From the NCBI GenBank assembly GCA_964416425.1, contig CAYQEC010000037.1:1-21013 (forward strand): a DNA stretch of 21,013 bases. The letters are read 5' to 3'. The notes below the pieces were generated by a model. The model was not told the origin of the DNA. It did no database searches and was given only the letters and a program-made list of their open reading frames with translations. How positions within the stretch are numbered: position 1 is the first letter of the stretch; the number at the start of each line of letters is the position of its first letter. This DNA is from CAYQEC01 sp964416425 (lineage in GTDB: Bacteria; Actinomycetota; Acidimicrobiia; Spongiisociales; UBA5794). Below are positions 1 to 6,735 of the stretch, piece after piece. A program made the position numbers and the translations under genes.

Positions 1-1
1 G

Positions 2-74
2 TAGCCCCGAGCAGATTCGAACTGCCGTTACCGCCTTGAGAGGGCGGCGTCCTAGGCCGCTAGACGACGGGGCC
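2..74 (-). tRNA. tRNA-Glu (anticodon CUC)
   Basis: The minus strand folds as a full cloverleaf. The acceptor stem pairs GGCCCCG with CGGGGCT (one G-T pair at the end). The anticodon stem is CCGCC/GGCGG with loop CUCUCAA, giving anticodon CUC, and the T-arm carries the TTCGAAT loop. CUC reads the Glu codon GAG. The discriminator base is A; a full CCA cannot be judged because the window ends one base later. It lies 27 bp downstream of tRNA-Gln on the same strand, so the two are probably cotranscribed. Confidence 0.95.
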
Positions 75-101
75 GTGGATGACTCGATTGTAGAGCCGAA
101 G

Positions 102-173
102 CTCGGGGGGGAGGACTCGAACCCCCAATGACAGGACCAGAACCTGCTGTGTTGCCAATTACACCACCCCCGA
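102..173 (-). tRNA. tRNA-Gln (anticodon CUG)
   Basis: The minus strand gives a cloverleaf with acceptor TCGGGGG paired to CCCCCGA, anticodon stem GCAGG/CCTGT (closing G-T) and loop TTCTGGT, hence anticodon CUG, reading Gln codon CAG. The T-loop is TTCGAGT. The first base pair is U1-A72, which is known to matter for GatCAB recognition of tRNA-Gln in bacteria. With gltX upstream and gatCAB elsewhere in the window, this tRNA is expected to be charged with Glu and then amidated. Confidence 0.95.
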
Positions 174-187
174 ATGGGTGCCGGGGC

Positions 188-216
188 AGGATACGAAACC
201 CTTCCCGATAAGACAA
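188..216 (-). promoter_or_regulatory. sigma70-type promoter of the tRNA-Gln/tRNA-Glu pair
   Basis: Read on the minus strand, TTGTCT (211-216) and TATCCT (188-193) are separated by exactly 17 nt. Each matches 4 of 6 consensus bases. The predicted start is near 181, giving about an 8-nt leader before tRNA-Gln. It is one of the few promoters in the window with a recognisable -35 box, as expected for a stable-RNA promoter. It also implies that the tRNAs need not depend on read-through from gltX. Confidence 0.65.
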
Positions 217-233
217 CCCCGGCCGGCGGCGGC

Positions 234-1679
234 TCATGCCAGCCGGCGCATCGCCTCCTGCAGCCGCGCCAGGGTGCGTTCCCGGCCCAAGGCGTAGATC
301 GATTCGAACAGCGGCGGACTCACCGCCGACCCCGCGATCGCCACCCGCACCGGCTGCAGCCCTTGGCGGGCGGTGAGGTCGAGGGTCTCCAACAGGCCCC
401 GCAATGTCGCCTCGATCGGGCCCGGCGACCAGTCCGCCAGCCCTTCGAACAGCGCCGTGGCGGCCGCCACCGCCTCCGGGGCGTCCGGCTTGGTCATCAC
501 CCGCTCCCACGACCCCTCGTCGTAGTCGACGTCACCGAAGAGGAACGCCACCTGGGACGGGACCTCGGTCAGCAGCTTGGCCCGCTCCTGCACCAGTGGG
601 GCGATCTGTTCGAACGCCGCCCGCTCGTCGCCGTCGAGGGACCGGCCCAGCCCAGCCTCCACCATCGGCACCGCCCGTGCCATGAACTCGGCGGCGGGCA
701 GGTCCCGGATGTAGACGCCGTTGAGCCACTCCAGCTTGTCGGTGTCGAAGATCGCCGGGTTGCGGGACACGGCGGCGAGGTCGAAGCGCCGGATCATCTC
801 CTCCAGCGACACCACCGTCTCGTCACTCCCCGGTGACCAGCCGAGGAGCGCCAGGTAGTTGACGACCGCCTCCGGCAGGTAGCCCCCCTCCCGGTACGCC
901 CGCAGCGAGGTGTGGCCGTGCCGTTTCGAGAGCTTCTTGCCGTCCGGGCCCAGCAGCAGCGACAGGTGGGCGTAGGTGGCGGTCTCGGCGCCCATCGCCT
1001 CGGTGAGCTGGATGTGCTTGGGGGTCGACGACAGCAGGTCCTCGCCCCGGATCACGTGGCTGATGCCGTAGTCGACGTCGTCGACGGTGCTGGCGAGGTG
1101 ATAGGTGGGGGTTCCGTCGGAGCGGAGGATGACGAAGTCGTCGACCTGGATGTGGTCGAAGTGGACCTCGCCCCGCACCACGTCGTCGACCACCGTCTCA
1201 CCCGGCCGGGGAATGGCGAAGCGCACCGTGGCCGACTCCCCGGCGTCGACCCGCCGTTGCGCCTCGGCACCGTCGACCCGGTGGCGGCCGTCGTAGGCAG
1301 GCGACGTGCCTGCGGCCCGGGCCTCGTGGCGGAACTCGTCGAGCTGCTCGGCGGTCACGAAGCTGTAGTAGGCCTTCCCCTCGTCGACGAGGCGGAGCGC
1401 CACCTCCCGGTAGCGCTCGATCCGGTCGCTCTGGTAGTAGGTGCCGTGCGGGCCGCCGCTCTCGATTCCCTCGTCCCACTCCAGGCCGAGCCAGCGCAGC
1501 CCGGCGATGATGTCCTCCTGGTACTCGGCGGTGCTGCGCTCCCGGTCGGTGTCGTCGCTGCGCAGGATGAACGACCCGCCCCGGCCGCGGGCGAACAGGT
1601 AGTTGTAGAGGGCGGTGCGCGCCCCCCCGACGTGGAGGTGCCCGGTGGGCGACGGGGCGAAGCGGACCCGGACCGTCAT
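234..1679 (-). CDS. gltX: glutamate--tRNA ligase (GluRS)
   Basis: 481-aa class I aminoacyl-tRNA synthetase that joins Glu to tRNA-Glu in the cytoplasm. The N-terminal Rossmann fold shows the HIGH-type signature in PSPTGHLHVGGARTAL (residues 10-24). The KMSKS-type loop is KKLSKRHG (248-255). The C-terminal anticodon-binding part ends with the family pattern QPVRVAIAG (442-450) and LGRERTLARL. Length is normal. The ATG was chosen because the family N-terminus starts a few residues before FAPSPTG; the open frame upstream is antisense-side noise. The ATG overlaps the stop of the FAH-family gene by 4 bp (ATGA), so translation is probably coupled. With GatCAB present and no GlnRS seen, the enzyme is inferred to be non-discriminating and to charge tRNA-Gln too; sequence alone does not prove this. 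Confidence 0.97.
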   Translation of the reverse strand: MTVRVRFAPSPTGHLHVGGARTALYNYLFARGRGGSFILRSDDTDRERSTAEYQEDIIAGLRWLGLEWDEGIESGGPHGTYYQSDRIERYREVALRLVDEGKAYYSFVTAEQLDEFRHEARAAGTSPAYDGRHRVDGAEAQRRVDAGESATVRFAIPRPGETVVDDVVRGEVHFDHIQVDDFVILRSDGTPTYHLASTVDDVDYGISHVIRGEDLLSSTPKHIQLTEAMGAETATYAHLSLLLGPDGKKLSKRHGHTSLRAYREGGYLPEAVVNYLALLGWSPGSDETVVSLEEMIRRFDLAAVSRNPAIFDTDKLEWLNGVYIRDLPAAEFMARAVPMVEAGLGRSLDGDERAAFEQIAPLVQERAKLLTEVPSQVAFLFGDVDYDEGSWERVMTKPDAPEAVAAATALFEGLADWSPGPIEATLRGLLETLDLTARQGLQPVRVAIAGSAVSPPLFESIYALGRERTLARLQEAMRRLA

Positions 1680-2440
1680 CGGCTCAGCACCGGATTGACC
1701 AGCACCCCCACCCCTTCCACCTCGACCTCGACGGTGTCGCCGGGAACGATCGGGCCCACCCCCGACGGGGTCCCGGTGAGGATCACGTCGCCGGGGAGCA
1801 GGGTCATGATGCGGCTGATGAAGGCCACCAGCTCGCTCACCCCGAACACCAGGTCGCTGGTGGAGCCGGCCTGGCGCACCTCGCCGTTGACCCGGCACAT
1901 CACCGACAGGCCCTCGAGTGGGTCTAGCTCGGTGTCGATGGCAGGACCGAGAGGGCAGAACGTGTCGAACCCCTTGGAACGGGTCCACTGCCCGTCGCCC
2001 GCCTGCAGGTCGCGGGCGGTGACGTCGTTGGCGGCGGTGTAGCCGAGGATGTGGGCGCCGGCGTCCTCGATGGCGACGTTGCGGGTGACGGTTCCGATCA
2101 CCACCGCCAGCTCCGCCTCGTGGTTCACTTCCTTCGACTCGGCCGGGACCCGGATCGCCTGCAGTGGCCCGATCACCGCGGTGGGAGGTTTGAGGAACAA
2201 CAGCGGAGCCTCCGGCACCGGTCCGCCCATCTCGGAGGCGTGGTCGACGTAGTTCTTGCCGACCCCGACCACCTTGGTGGGGATCACGGGAGCGAGGAGG
2301 CGGGCCTGCTGCCAGTCGACCACGGTCTCGGTGGGTTCCCACGCCACAAACGGCGTCCCGCGGTGGAGGCGGATGCCCTCCGGCTCCACCGAGCCGTAGG
2401 TGATGTCGTCGACGTCGGTGTTGACCCGGACGATCTTCAT
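1676..2440 (-). CDS. fumarylacetoacetate hydrolase (FAH) family protein
   Basis: 254-aa member of the FAH superfamily of metal-dependent hydrolases, decarboxylases and isomerases acting on beta-diketo or oxaloacetate-like acids. The N-terminal cap is followed by the catalytic fold from about residue 55 (KVVGVGKNYVDHASE). Expected metal ligands are visible as E108 and E110 in NHEAEL and D139 in AANDVTARD, with the conserved RSKGFDTF (155-162) and the closing LTGTPSGVG (221-229). The exact substrate cannot be read from sequence; acylpyruvase or oxaloacetate decarboxylase activity is possible. The start ATG has an AGAGGAA ribosome-binding site 3 nt upstream. The stop overlaps the gltX start by 4 bp. 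An FAH-gltX pair also occurs in mycobacteria and streptomycetes, so the linkage is ancestral in actinobacteria although no functional link to tRNA charging is known. Confidence 0.92.
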   Translation of the reverse strand: MKIVRVNTDVDDITYGSVEPEGIRLHRGTPFVAWEPTETVVDWQQARLLAPVIPTKVVGVGKNYVDHASEMGGPVPEAPLLFLKPPTAVIGPLQAIRVPAESKEVNHEAELAVVIGTVTRNVAIEDAGAHILGYTAANDVTARDLQAGDGQWTRSKGFDTFCPLGPAIDTELDPLEGLSVMCRVNGEVRQAGSTSDLVFGVSELVAFISRIMTLLPGDVILTGTPSGVGPIVPGDTVEVEVEGVGVLVNPVLSR

Positions 2441-2463
2441 GGGTTCCTCTCGCTGGTGGTCAC

Positions 2464-2985
2464 TCAGCGGCCGAGCCGCCACTCCCCCGCCGCCGTAGCG
2501 GCCCTCAGTTCGTCGGGGGTGGTCCGCAGCCGGTCCACCGGCACCGCCGCCACCAGGGCACGGGCCTGGGCCGCGTCGTGGCTGAGCCCGGGGAGCCATT
2601 TCGCCCGCTCGGTGGCGAGGGCGTCGATCGTCTCGGCGGGAATGCCGCCGGGCGCCAGGCCCAGCACCAGCAGGGCGACGTCGATGTCCTGGGAGATCGG
2701 GGCCCGTCCCAACGCCGAGGCGCGCGCCCCGGCGAGCGCCACCACCGCGGCGTCGACGTTGCCGCGGTGCTCGCCCGCTCCGAGAGCGATCTGGCGGAGC
2801 CGCAGCAGCCGCAGCACGTACCCGGTGTCGGGACCGGTGGTGCCGAAGCTTCCTCCCCACGGCACGTCGTCCGGCGACGCCATGTCGCCGGGCCGGTCCG
2901 GCCTCCAGCGCCGGGACGGGGCCGGCTTGGGACGCGGCCGGGGGAGGTCGGAGATCTCGAGCTCGATGTTCGGCTGTTGGCCCAC
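2464..2985 (-). CDS. hypothetical protein, 173 aa, unrecognised
   Basis: I do not recognise a family. The protein has a Pro/Arg/Lys-rich basic stretch at residues 15-33 and then a probably globular Ala/Leu-rich helical part from about residue 55 to the end. No signal peptide or membrane segment is visible. The GTG start follows a good ribosome-binding site (AGGCAGGA, 5-6 nt spacing). A second-frame ORF on the same strand (2505-3107) has Ser/Arg/Pro-rich composition typical of a shadow, so this frame is the coding one. It ends 23 bp before the FAH-family gene and lies 48 bp after ilvE, probably in the same transcription unit as FAH and gltX. Confidence 0.7.
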   Translation of the reverse strand: MGQQPNIELEISDLPRPRPKPAPSRRWRPDRPGDMASPDDVPWGGSFGTTGPDTGYVLRLLRLRQIALGAGEHRGNVDAAVVALAGARASALGRAPISQDIDVALLVLGLAPGGIPAETIDALATERAKWLPGLSHDAAQARALVAAVPVDRLRTTPDELRAATAAGEWRLGR

Positions 2986-3023
2986 GCGTTCCTGCCTCGG
3001 GACGGAGTTACGAATCGGCGGCC

Positions 3024-3029
3024 ATCGTA
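3024..3029 (-). promoter_or_regulatory. possible -10 element upstream of the 173-aa gene
   Basis: TACGAT on the minus strand sits just after the ilvE stop codon, about 38 nt before the GTG at 2985. This would leave a leader of about 30 nt containing the AGGCAGGA ribosome-binding site. No -35 box is visible. It could let the 173-aa/FAH/gltX unit be expressed independently of ilvE. Confidence 0.35.
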
Positions 3030-3033
3030 CCGC

Positions 3034-3945
3034 TCAGATGAACTCGAGCCACTCCCGGTGGCTGTCGAGCTTGCCGCTGACGGCGTCGGCGAACAGCTCC
3101 TGGGCACGGCGTGTCACCGGGCCCGGGGTCCCGTCCCCGACCGGTCGGTCGTCGACCTCCCGCACCGGCGTCACCTCGGCGGCGGTGCCGGTGAGGAACA
3201 GCTCGTCCCCGTAGTAGAGGTCGGAGCGGTGCAGCATTCGCTCCACCACCGTAAGACCGTCGTCTTCGAGCAGCGACACCACCGAGCTACGGGTGATGCC
3301 GTCCAGGCAGCCCACTGCGATCGGCGGGGTGTACACCACTCCGTCCCGGATCAGGAAGACGTTCTCGCCGCTGCCCTCCGAGATGGCGCCGTCGGTGTCG
3401 AGCATGATCGCCTCGTCGTAGCCGGTACGCACCGCCTCCATCTTGGCGAGGATGCTGTTGATGTAGGTGCCGGTCGCCTTGGCGTTCGGGAACGCCTCGG
3501 GCGAGAAGCGCCGCCACGACGAGACCCGCACCCGGATGCCCTGGCGCAGGCCCTCCTCCCCCAGGTAGGCCCCCCAGCGCCAGGTGATGATGGCGCTGCG
3601 CACCCGGGCGTTGGTGGGATTGAGGCCGAGGGCGCCCAGCTCGAGGAACACGATCGGGCGCAGGTAGCCGGCTTCGAGCCCGTTGACCCGCAGCAGCTCC
3701 TTGGATGCCTCGACCAGCTCCTCCACCGTCCAGGGGAGCTCCATCGTGTAGGCCTTGGCGGAGCGATGGAGCCGCACCATGTGGTCGGTGAGACGGAATA
3801 CCGCGGTTCCCTCCGGGGTCTCGTAGGCGCGGATGCCTTCGAATACCCCGGTCCCGTAGTGGAGGCCGTGTGAGAGCACATGAACCGTGGCCTCCTCCCA
3901 CGGAACCAGCTCACCGTCGAACCAGATGTACTTGGTGGGTTCCAT
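3034..3945 (-). CDS. ilvE: branched-chain amino acid aminotransferase
   Basis: 303-aa fold-type IV PLP enzyme that catalyses the last step of Val, Leu and Ile synthesis and the first step of their breakdown. The PLP lysine is K156 in NAKATGTYINS. Other family marks are HVLSHGLHYGTGVFEGIRAY (22-41), the SEGSGENVF segment (189-197) and LFLTGTAAEVTPV near the C-terminus. HGLHYG and TGTAAEVTPV fit IlvE better than D-amino acid transaminase or aminodeoxychorismate lyase. The length is typical. The ATG has only a weak AAGG-like ribosome-binding site. It is divergent from pgpA with an 80-bp spacer. Adjacency to gltX/FAH is not mycobacterial, where ilvE lies elsewhere. Confidence 0.95.
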   Translation of the reverse strand: MEPTKYIWFDGELVPWEEATVHVLSHGLHYGTGVFEGIRAYETPEGTAVFRLTDHMVRLHRSAKAYTMELPWTVEELVEASKELLRVNGLEAGYLRPIVFLELGALGLNPTNARVRSAIITWRWGAYLGEEGLRQGIRVRVSSWRRFSPEAFPNAKATGTYINSILAKMEAVRTGYDEAIMLDTDGAISEGSGENVFLIRDGVVYTPPIAVGCLDGITRSSVVSLLEDDGLTVVERMLHRSDLYYGDELFLTGTAAEVTPVREVDDRPVGDGTPGPVTRRAQELFADAVSGKLDSHREWLEFI

Positions 3946-3952
3946 GGGCCTT

Positions 3953-3958
3953 AGTTTG
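3953..3958 (-). promoter_or_regulatory. weak -10-like hexamer of ilvE
   Basis: CAAACT on the minus strand ends 7 nt before the ilvE ATG, the same spacing as the better leaderless promoters in this window. The match to TANNNT is imperfect (C at position 1), and an AAGG just before the ATG leaves open a short-leader mRNA. Confidence 0.3.
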
Positions 3959-4012
3959 CCACGTCACCACGGGACGTGCGCTCCTCGCCACGCCCGCCCC
4001 GGCTCCGGCCTG

Positions 4013-4018
4013 TACCCT
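4013..4018 (+). promoter_or_regulatory. -10 element for leaderless pgpA mRNA
   Basis: TACCCT ends 7 nt before the ATG at 4026, and the intervening bases are C-rich with no Shine-Dalgarno. This places transcription start at or within a base or two of the start codon. No -35 box is visible. Confidence 0.55.
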
Positions 4019-4025
4019 CCCCGCC

Positions 4026-4475
4026 ATGCGACGCTTCATCGCCGCCGGCTTCGGGGTCGGCTGGATCCCTCACCGCCTGTGGGGCAGCGACAACGGCGCC
4101 GGCACCTTCGGGGCGGCGCTGGCGGCCCTGGCCGGCCTGGCGCTGTGGCGCGCTCCCGCCTGGGCCGGGATCGCCGCCGCCGGCGGCGCCGTGCTCCTGT
4201 CGTTGTGGGCGGCGGCCCCGTTCGCGGTCGCCGGGCAGGATCCCGGCTGGGTCGTCGTCGACGAGATCGCCGGCACACTGTGCGCTCTCATCGGCCTCAC
4301 CGCCGTCCCTTGGGTGGCGGCCCTCGTGGTGGCGCGCCTCGCCGACATCTTCAAGGTGCTGCCCGGTGTCGCCGCCGCCGAACGCCTCCCCGGTGCGCTG
4401 GGCGTCACGATCGACGACGTGCTCGCCGGCGGCTACGGGCTCGCCGTCGGCTGGCTTCTCACCGCGCTGCTGTAG
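4026..4475 (+). CDS. pgpA: phosphatidylglycerophosphatase A
   Basis: 149-aa small integral membrane phosphatase of the PgpA family, which dephosphorylates phosphatidylglycerol phosphate to phosphatidylglycerol. Family landmarks are in order: the N-terminal DNGAGTFGAALA (22-33), the metal-binding DPGWVVVDEIAG (72-83; D72, D79, E80), RLADIFK (104-110) where most members have a FD-KP-like motif, and LGVTIDDVLAGGYG (125-138; D130, D131). Three or four hydrophobic helices surround them. The proline usually following the DIFK lysine is replaced by Val. The start at 4026 matches the family N-terminus and a leaderless promoter; the longer open frame from 3870 would run through the ilvE promoter. Convergent with serA. 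Confidence 0.85.
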   Translation: MRRFIAAGFGVGWIPHRLWGSDNGAGTFGAALAALAGLALWRAPAWAGIAAAGGAVLLSLWAAAPFAVAGQDPGWVVVDEIAGTLCALIGLTAVPWVAALVVARLADIFKVLPGVAAAERLPGALGVTIDDVLAGGYGLAVGWLLTALL

Positions 4476-4507
4476 CGCTGGCCGTTCGTTCCGTCTGATC
4501 TTCTGTC

Positions 4508-4531
4508 ACCCTCCCTGGGATCAGGGAGGGT
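4508..4531. terminator. bidirectional terminator hairpin between pgpA and serA
   Basis: ACCCTCCCTG, a 4-nt loop GGAT, then CAGGGAGGGT form a perfect 10-bp stem starting 32 nt after the pgpA stop. There is no U-tract on either strand, so it would act as a GC-rich hairpin terminator of the kind common in high-GC genomes. Confidence 0.6.
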
Positions 4532-4656
4532 CGGCGAGGCGCAGCCGCAGGCTGCAGCTCGTCCGGGGAGGGTCGCGGTGTTCGTGACGGGCACACCCCC
4601 CTCGGCTCGCTCGCCAGCTTCGCTGGCGCCTCGCCGGTCCCCCCTTTTCGCAAGGG
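4524..4656. repeat. pair of inverted REP-like hairpin elements
   Basis: A 19-nt arm (4524-4542) recurs in inverted orientation at 4626-4644 with 3 mismatches; the shared core is CGGCGAGGCGC. Immediately inside each arm sits a small hairpin: GCAGCC-GCA-GGCTGC (4541-4555) and CGCCAGC-TTC-GCTGGCG (4612-4628). A further hairpin CCCTT-TTCGC-AAGGG lies at 4642-4656. GGGAGGGTCG also repeats directly at 4524-4533 and 4566-4575. The layout resembles a two-unit bacterial interspersed mosaic element. There are no flanking duplications or coding content, so an insertion sequence is not indicated. Confidence 0.5.
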
Positions 4657-4694
4657 CGGACGACAGGAACGAGGCTGCTCTAGAACAGCGAGCG

Positions 4695-6278
4695 CTACAA
4701 GTCCAGCTGGATCGCCCGCACCGCCAGCACGCCCTCGGTCTCCCGCAGCTCGGCGACCAGGGCGTCGTCGACCGGGACCTCGAGGGCGATCCCGATCATC
4801 GCCCCGCCTTCCGGGTGGCGCCCCACCGCCATGTCGGAGATGTTGAGGCCGGCGTCGCCGACGGCGGTCCCGACCCGGCCGATCACCCCCGGCACGTCGT
4901 CGTTGCGGATCAGCAGCATGTGAGCGCTGAGCGGTAGCTCGATCTTGTAGCCGTCGACGTCGGTGAGCACCTCGCCCTTGCGCTCCAACACCGTCGCCGA
5001 CAGCGAGCGGGGCTTGCCTTCGATGATGCCCGACAGTGTGATCAGCACCCGGTAGTCGTGGCTCTGGGCCCGGGACGCCTCCCGGATCGAGACGCCGTGG
5101 CTCTCCGCCAGGATCGGGGCGTTGACGTAGGTGACCGGTCCGTTCACCACCGCTCCCAGCGCTCCCTTCAACGCCCCCATCGCCAGCGGCCGCAGCGGAT
5201 GCTCCGCCAGCTCACCCTCGACGGTCACCGTCAGCTCGGAGGGCAGCCCGCCGGAGAACATGGCGAAGATGCGGCCCAGGTGCTCGGCCACCGGCAGGAA
5301 CGCCTGCACCTCCACCGGCACGTCGGGCCCGAGGTCGACGTTGACGGCCGACCGCACCATCTCGCCCTGCAGCGCCTTCAGCACCGACTCGGCCACCGAG
5401 AGGCCGGCCTTGTCCTGCGCCTCCAGGGTCGAGGCACCCAGATGGGGCGTCACCACGAGTTGCGACAGCGAGAACAGCGGGCTCTCGGTGGTCGGCTCCA
5501 CGGCGAACACGTCGATGGCGGCACCCGCCACCTTGCCCGACGCCACCGCCTCCGCCAGCGCCTCCTCATCGACGATGCCACCCCGCGCCACGTTGATGAG
5601 GCGCACCCCCTGCTTCATCCGGGCGAACGCCTCCCGCCCGATGAGGCCCTCCGTCTCCCGGTTGCGGGGCAGGTGGATCGTGATGAAGTCGGCTTGGGCC
5701 AGCAGATCCGGGAGATCCACCAGCTCGGCGCCGAGCCGCCGCACCCGATCCTCCCCCACATACGGGTCGTTGACGAGGATCCGCATCCCGAACGAGGAGG
5801 CCCGTTGCGCCACCAGGGTCCCGATCCGCCCCAGGCCGACGATCCCGAGCACCTTGCCGTGCAGCTCGACCCCCTTGAACAACTTGCGATCCCAGCGGCC
5901 GGCCCGCAACGAAGCGTCGGCTTCCGGGATCCGCCGCGCCTGTGACAGCAGCAGGGCGATGGTGTGCTCGGCGGCCGAGATGGTGTTGGCATCGGGAGCG
6001 TTGACCACCATCACCCCATGGGTGGTGGCGGCGGCGAGGTCGATGTTGTCGACCCCGATCCCGGCCCGACCGATGACCCGCAGCTTGGGAGCGGCGCCGA
6101 TCAGGTCGGCGTCGACCTTGGTGGCCGAGCGCACGATGATGGCATCGGCCTCGGCGAGACGACCCAACAGCTCCTCCCGGGAGGCGTCCGAGGCGTCGTC
6201 GACCTCACACGACCCCCGCAACACCGCCAGCGCCGACTCGGCGATCTGTTCGGCTACGACCACTCTCGGCTGAGTCAC
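4695..6278 (-). CDS. serA: D-3-phosphoglycerate dehydrogenase, long form
   Basis: 527-aa enzyme that oxidises 3-phosphoglycerate to 3-phosphohydroxypyruvate, the first step of serine synthesis. The NAD-binding motif is GLGRIG (148-153). The catalytic set is R232 in NVARGG, E261 in VEP and H279 in TPHLGAST. After about residue 315 comes the extra intervening domain of long-form SerA, and a C-terminal ACT domain begins near residue 453 (HMLLIRNDDVPGVIGRVG), normally the site of serine feedback control. The length and domain set match the mycobacterial-type enzyme. The GTG start has a perfect GGAGG (6284-6288) at 5-nt spacing, so this mRNA has a leader. It is convergent with pgpA and transcribed alone. 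Confidence 0.97.
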   Translation of the reverse strand: MTQPRVVVAEQIAESALAVLRGSCEVDDASDASREELLGRLAEADAIIVRSATKVDADLIGAAPKLRVIGRAGIGVDNIDLAAATTHGVMVVNAPDANTISAAEHTIALLLSQARRIPEADASLRAGRWDRKLFKGVELHGKVLGIVGLGRIGTLVAQRASSFGMRILVNDPYVGEDRVRRLGAELVDLPDLLAQADFITIHLPRNRETEGLIGREAFARMKQGVRLINVARGGIVDEEALAEAVASGKVAGAAIDVFAVEPTTESPLFSLSQLVVTPHLGASTLEAQDKAGLSVAESVLKALQGEMVRSAVNVDLGPDVPVEVQAFLPVAEHLGRIFAMFSGGLPSELTVTVEGELAEHPLRPLAMGALKGALGAVVNGPVTYVNAPILAESHGVSIREASRAQSHDYRVLITLSGIIEGKPRSLSATVLERKGEVLTDVDGYKIELPLSAHMLLIRNDDVPGVIGRVGTAVGDAGLNISDMAVGRHPEGGAMIGIALEVPVDDALVAELRETEGVLAVRAIQLDL

Positions 6279-6283
6279 GCGAA

Positions 6284-6288
6284 CCTCC
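6284..6288 (-). promoter_or_regulatory. serA: strong ribosome-binding site of serA
   Basis: GGAGG on the minus strand lies 5 nt before the GTG at 6278 and decides that start. It contrasts with the leaderless genes nearby. I found no convincing -10 box in 6290-6400. Confidence 0.7.
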
Positions 6289-6405
6289 GAATTGGGTGGG
6301 CGTCATCTTCTCACCGGGAGGGCGAACGGATAAATCGTCGATCCGGCATGCGCCGACGGGGCTTCCGGTCCATTCCCGGCGGCCGGCACGGCCCTTCGAG
6401 GCGAC

Positions 6406-6429
6406 CCCGCCCTGGAAGGAGGAGGCGGG
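6406..6429 (-). terminator. hairpin downstream of the small membrane protein gene
   Basis: Inverted arms CCCGCC (6406-6411) and GGCGGG (6424-6429) with a 12-nt loop lie 10-33 nt past the frame-corrected stop at 6439-6441. There is no U-tract. The hairpin falls after the corrected stop but inside the uncorrected frame, which mildly favours the corrected reading. Confidence 0.35.
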
Positions 6430-6438
6430 CCGAATCGG

Positions 6439-6652
6439 CTACTGCCGGAAGAAGAACAACCAGGCGACAACGGCCACCGCCCCCCCAGAAGAGCGCCAGT
6501 TTGAGGGCGCTCCTGAAGATGGCGAACAGGAACCCGATCAGCGCCAGCACCCCCACGACGGCCAGGATCGCCGCCAGCGCACGGTTCGACGACCCCGTCG
6601 CGAGGACCATCTCCGAATCGACCATGCCCAGCAGGGAGGTGAGGATGCCCAT
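6439..6652 (-). CDS. small membrane protein, about 70 aa, with an apparent frameshift at a C7 run
   Basis: From the ATG at 6652 the frame encodes a hydrophobic protein with a transmembrane helix at about residues 25-46. At the C7 run (6480-6486, G7 in the mRNA) the given frame turns into an Arg/Pro-rich tail that runs on to 6311. Dropping one G instead continues as GAVAVVAWLFFFRQ and stops at 6439-6441, giving two membrane helices and 70 residues. In the 13 codons after the run, 12 end in G/C in the corrected frame, against 6 of 15 in the given frame; high GC3 marks real genes here. A one-base sequencing or assembly error is likeliest; a true mutation or programmed slippage is possible. No family is recognised. 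It is divergent from the LCP gene. The start is supported by a leaderless -10 (TAACCT), not by the longer frame from 6703. Confidence 0.6.
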
Positions 6653-6659
6653 CGCCGCG

Positions 6660-6665
6660 AGGTTA
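6660..6665 (-). promoter_or_regulatory. -10 element for leaderless small-membrane-protein mRNA
   Basis: TAACCT on the minus strand ends 7 nt before the ATG at 6652. There is no Shine-Dalgarno in the intervening bases, so the transcript is predicted to begin at the start codon. Confidence 0.5.
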
Positions 6666-6723
6666 CCCACCTCGCCGCGGCGCGATTGACGCGGGGTGAA
6701 CATGCCGAAATCCGGCCGACTCC

Positions 6724-6729
6724 TATGCT
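6724..6729 (+). promoter_or_regulatory. -10 element for leaderless LCP-gene mRNA
   Basis: TATGCT ends 6 nt before the ATG at 6736, with only CTCCTG between them. No -35 box lies at 16-18 nt; a TTGACG at 6686-6691 is 32 nt away and too distant. Confidence 0.6.
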
Positions 6730-6735
6730 CTCCTG

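Noticed and set aside
912..2042. 376-codon plus-strand open frame over gltX and the FAH-family gene
   Set aside because: It is antisense to two confidently identified genes, with no recognisable motif and shadow-type composition.
1680..2342. N-terminal extension of the gltX frame to 702 residues
   Set aside because: The added part is out of frame over the FAH-family gene and Arg/Gly-rich. The GluRS family N-terminus begins at the ATG at 1679.
6311..6438. C-terminal tail of the uncorrected small-protein frame as genuine coding sequence
   Set aside because: Third-position G/C drops sharply after the C7 run, the residues are Arg/Pro-rich, and a hairpin sits inside. The corrected frame explains the data better.
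6279..6438. Possible riboswitch or attenuator upstream of serA
   Set aside because: I looked for paired conserved stems, a leader peptide or a terminator/antiterminator pair ahead of the GGAGG site and saw none that I could support.
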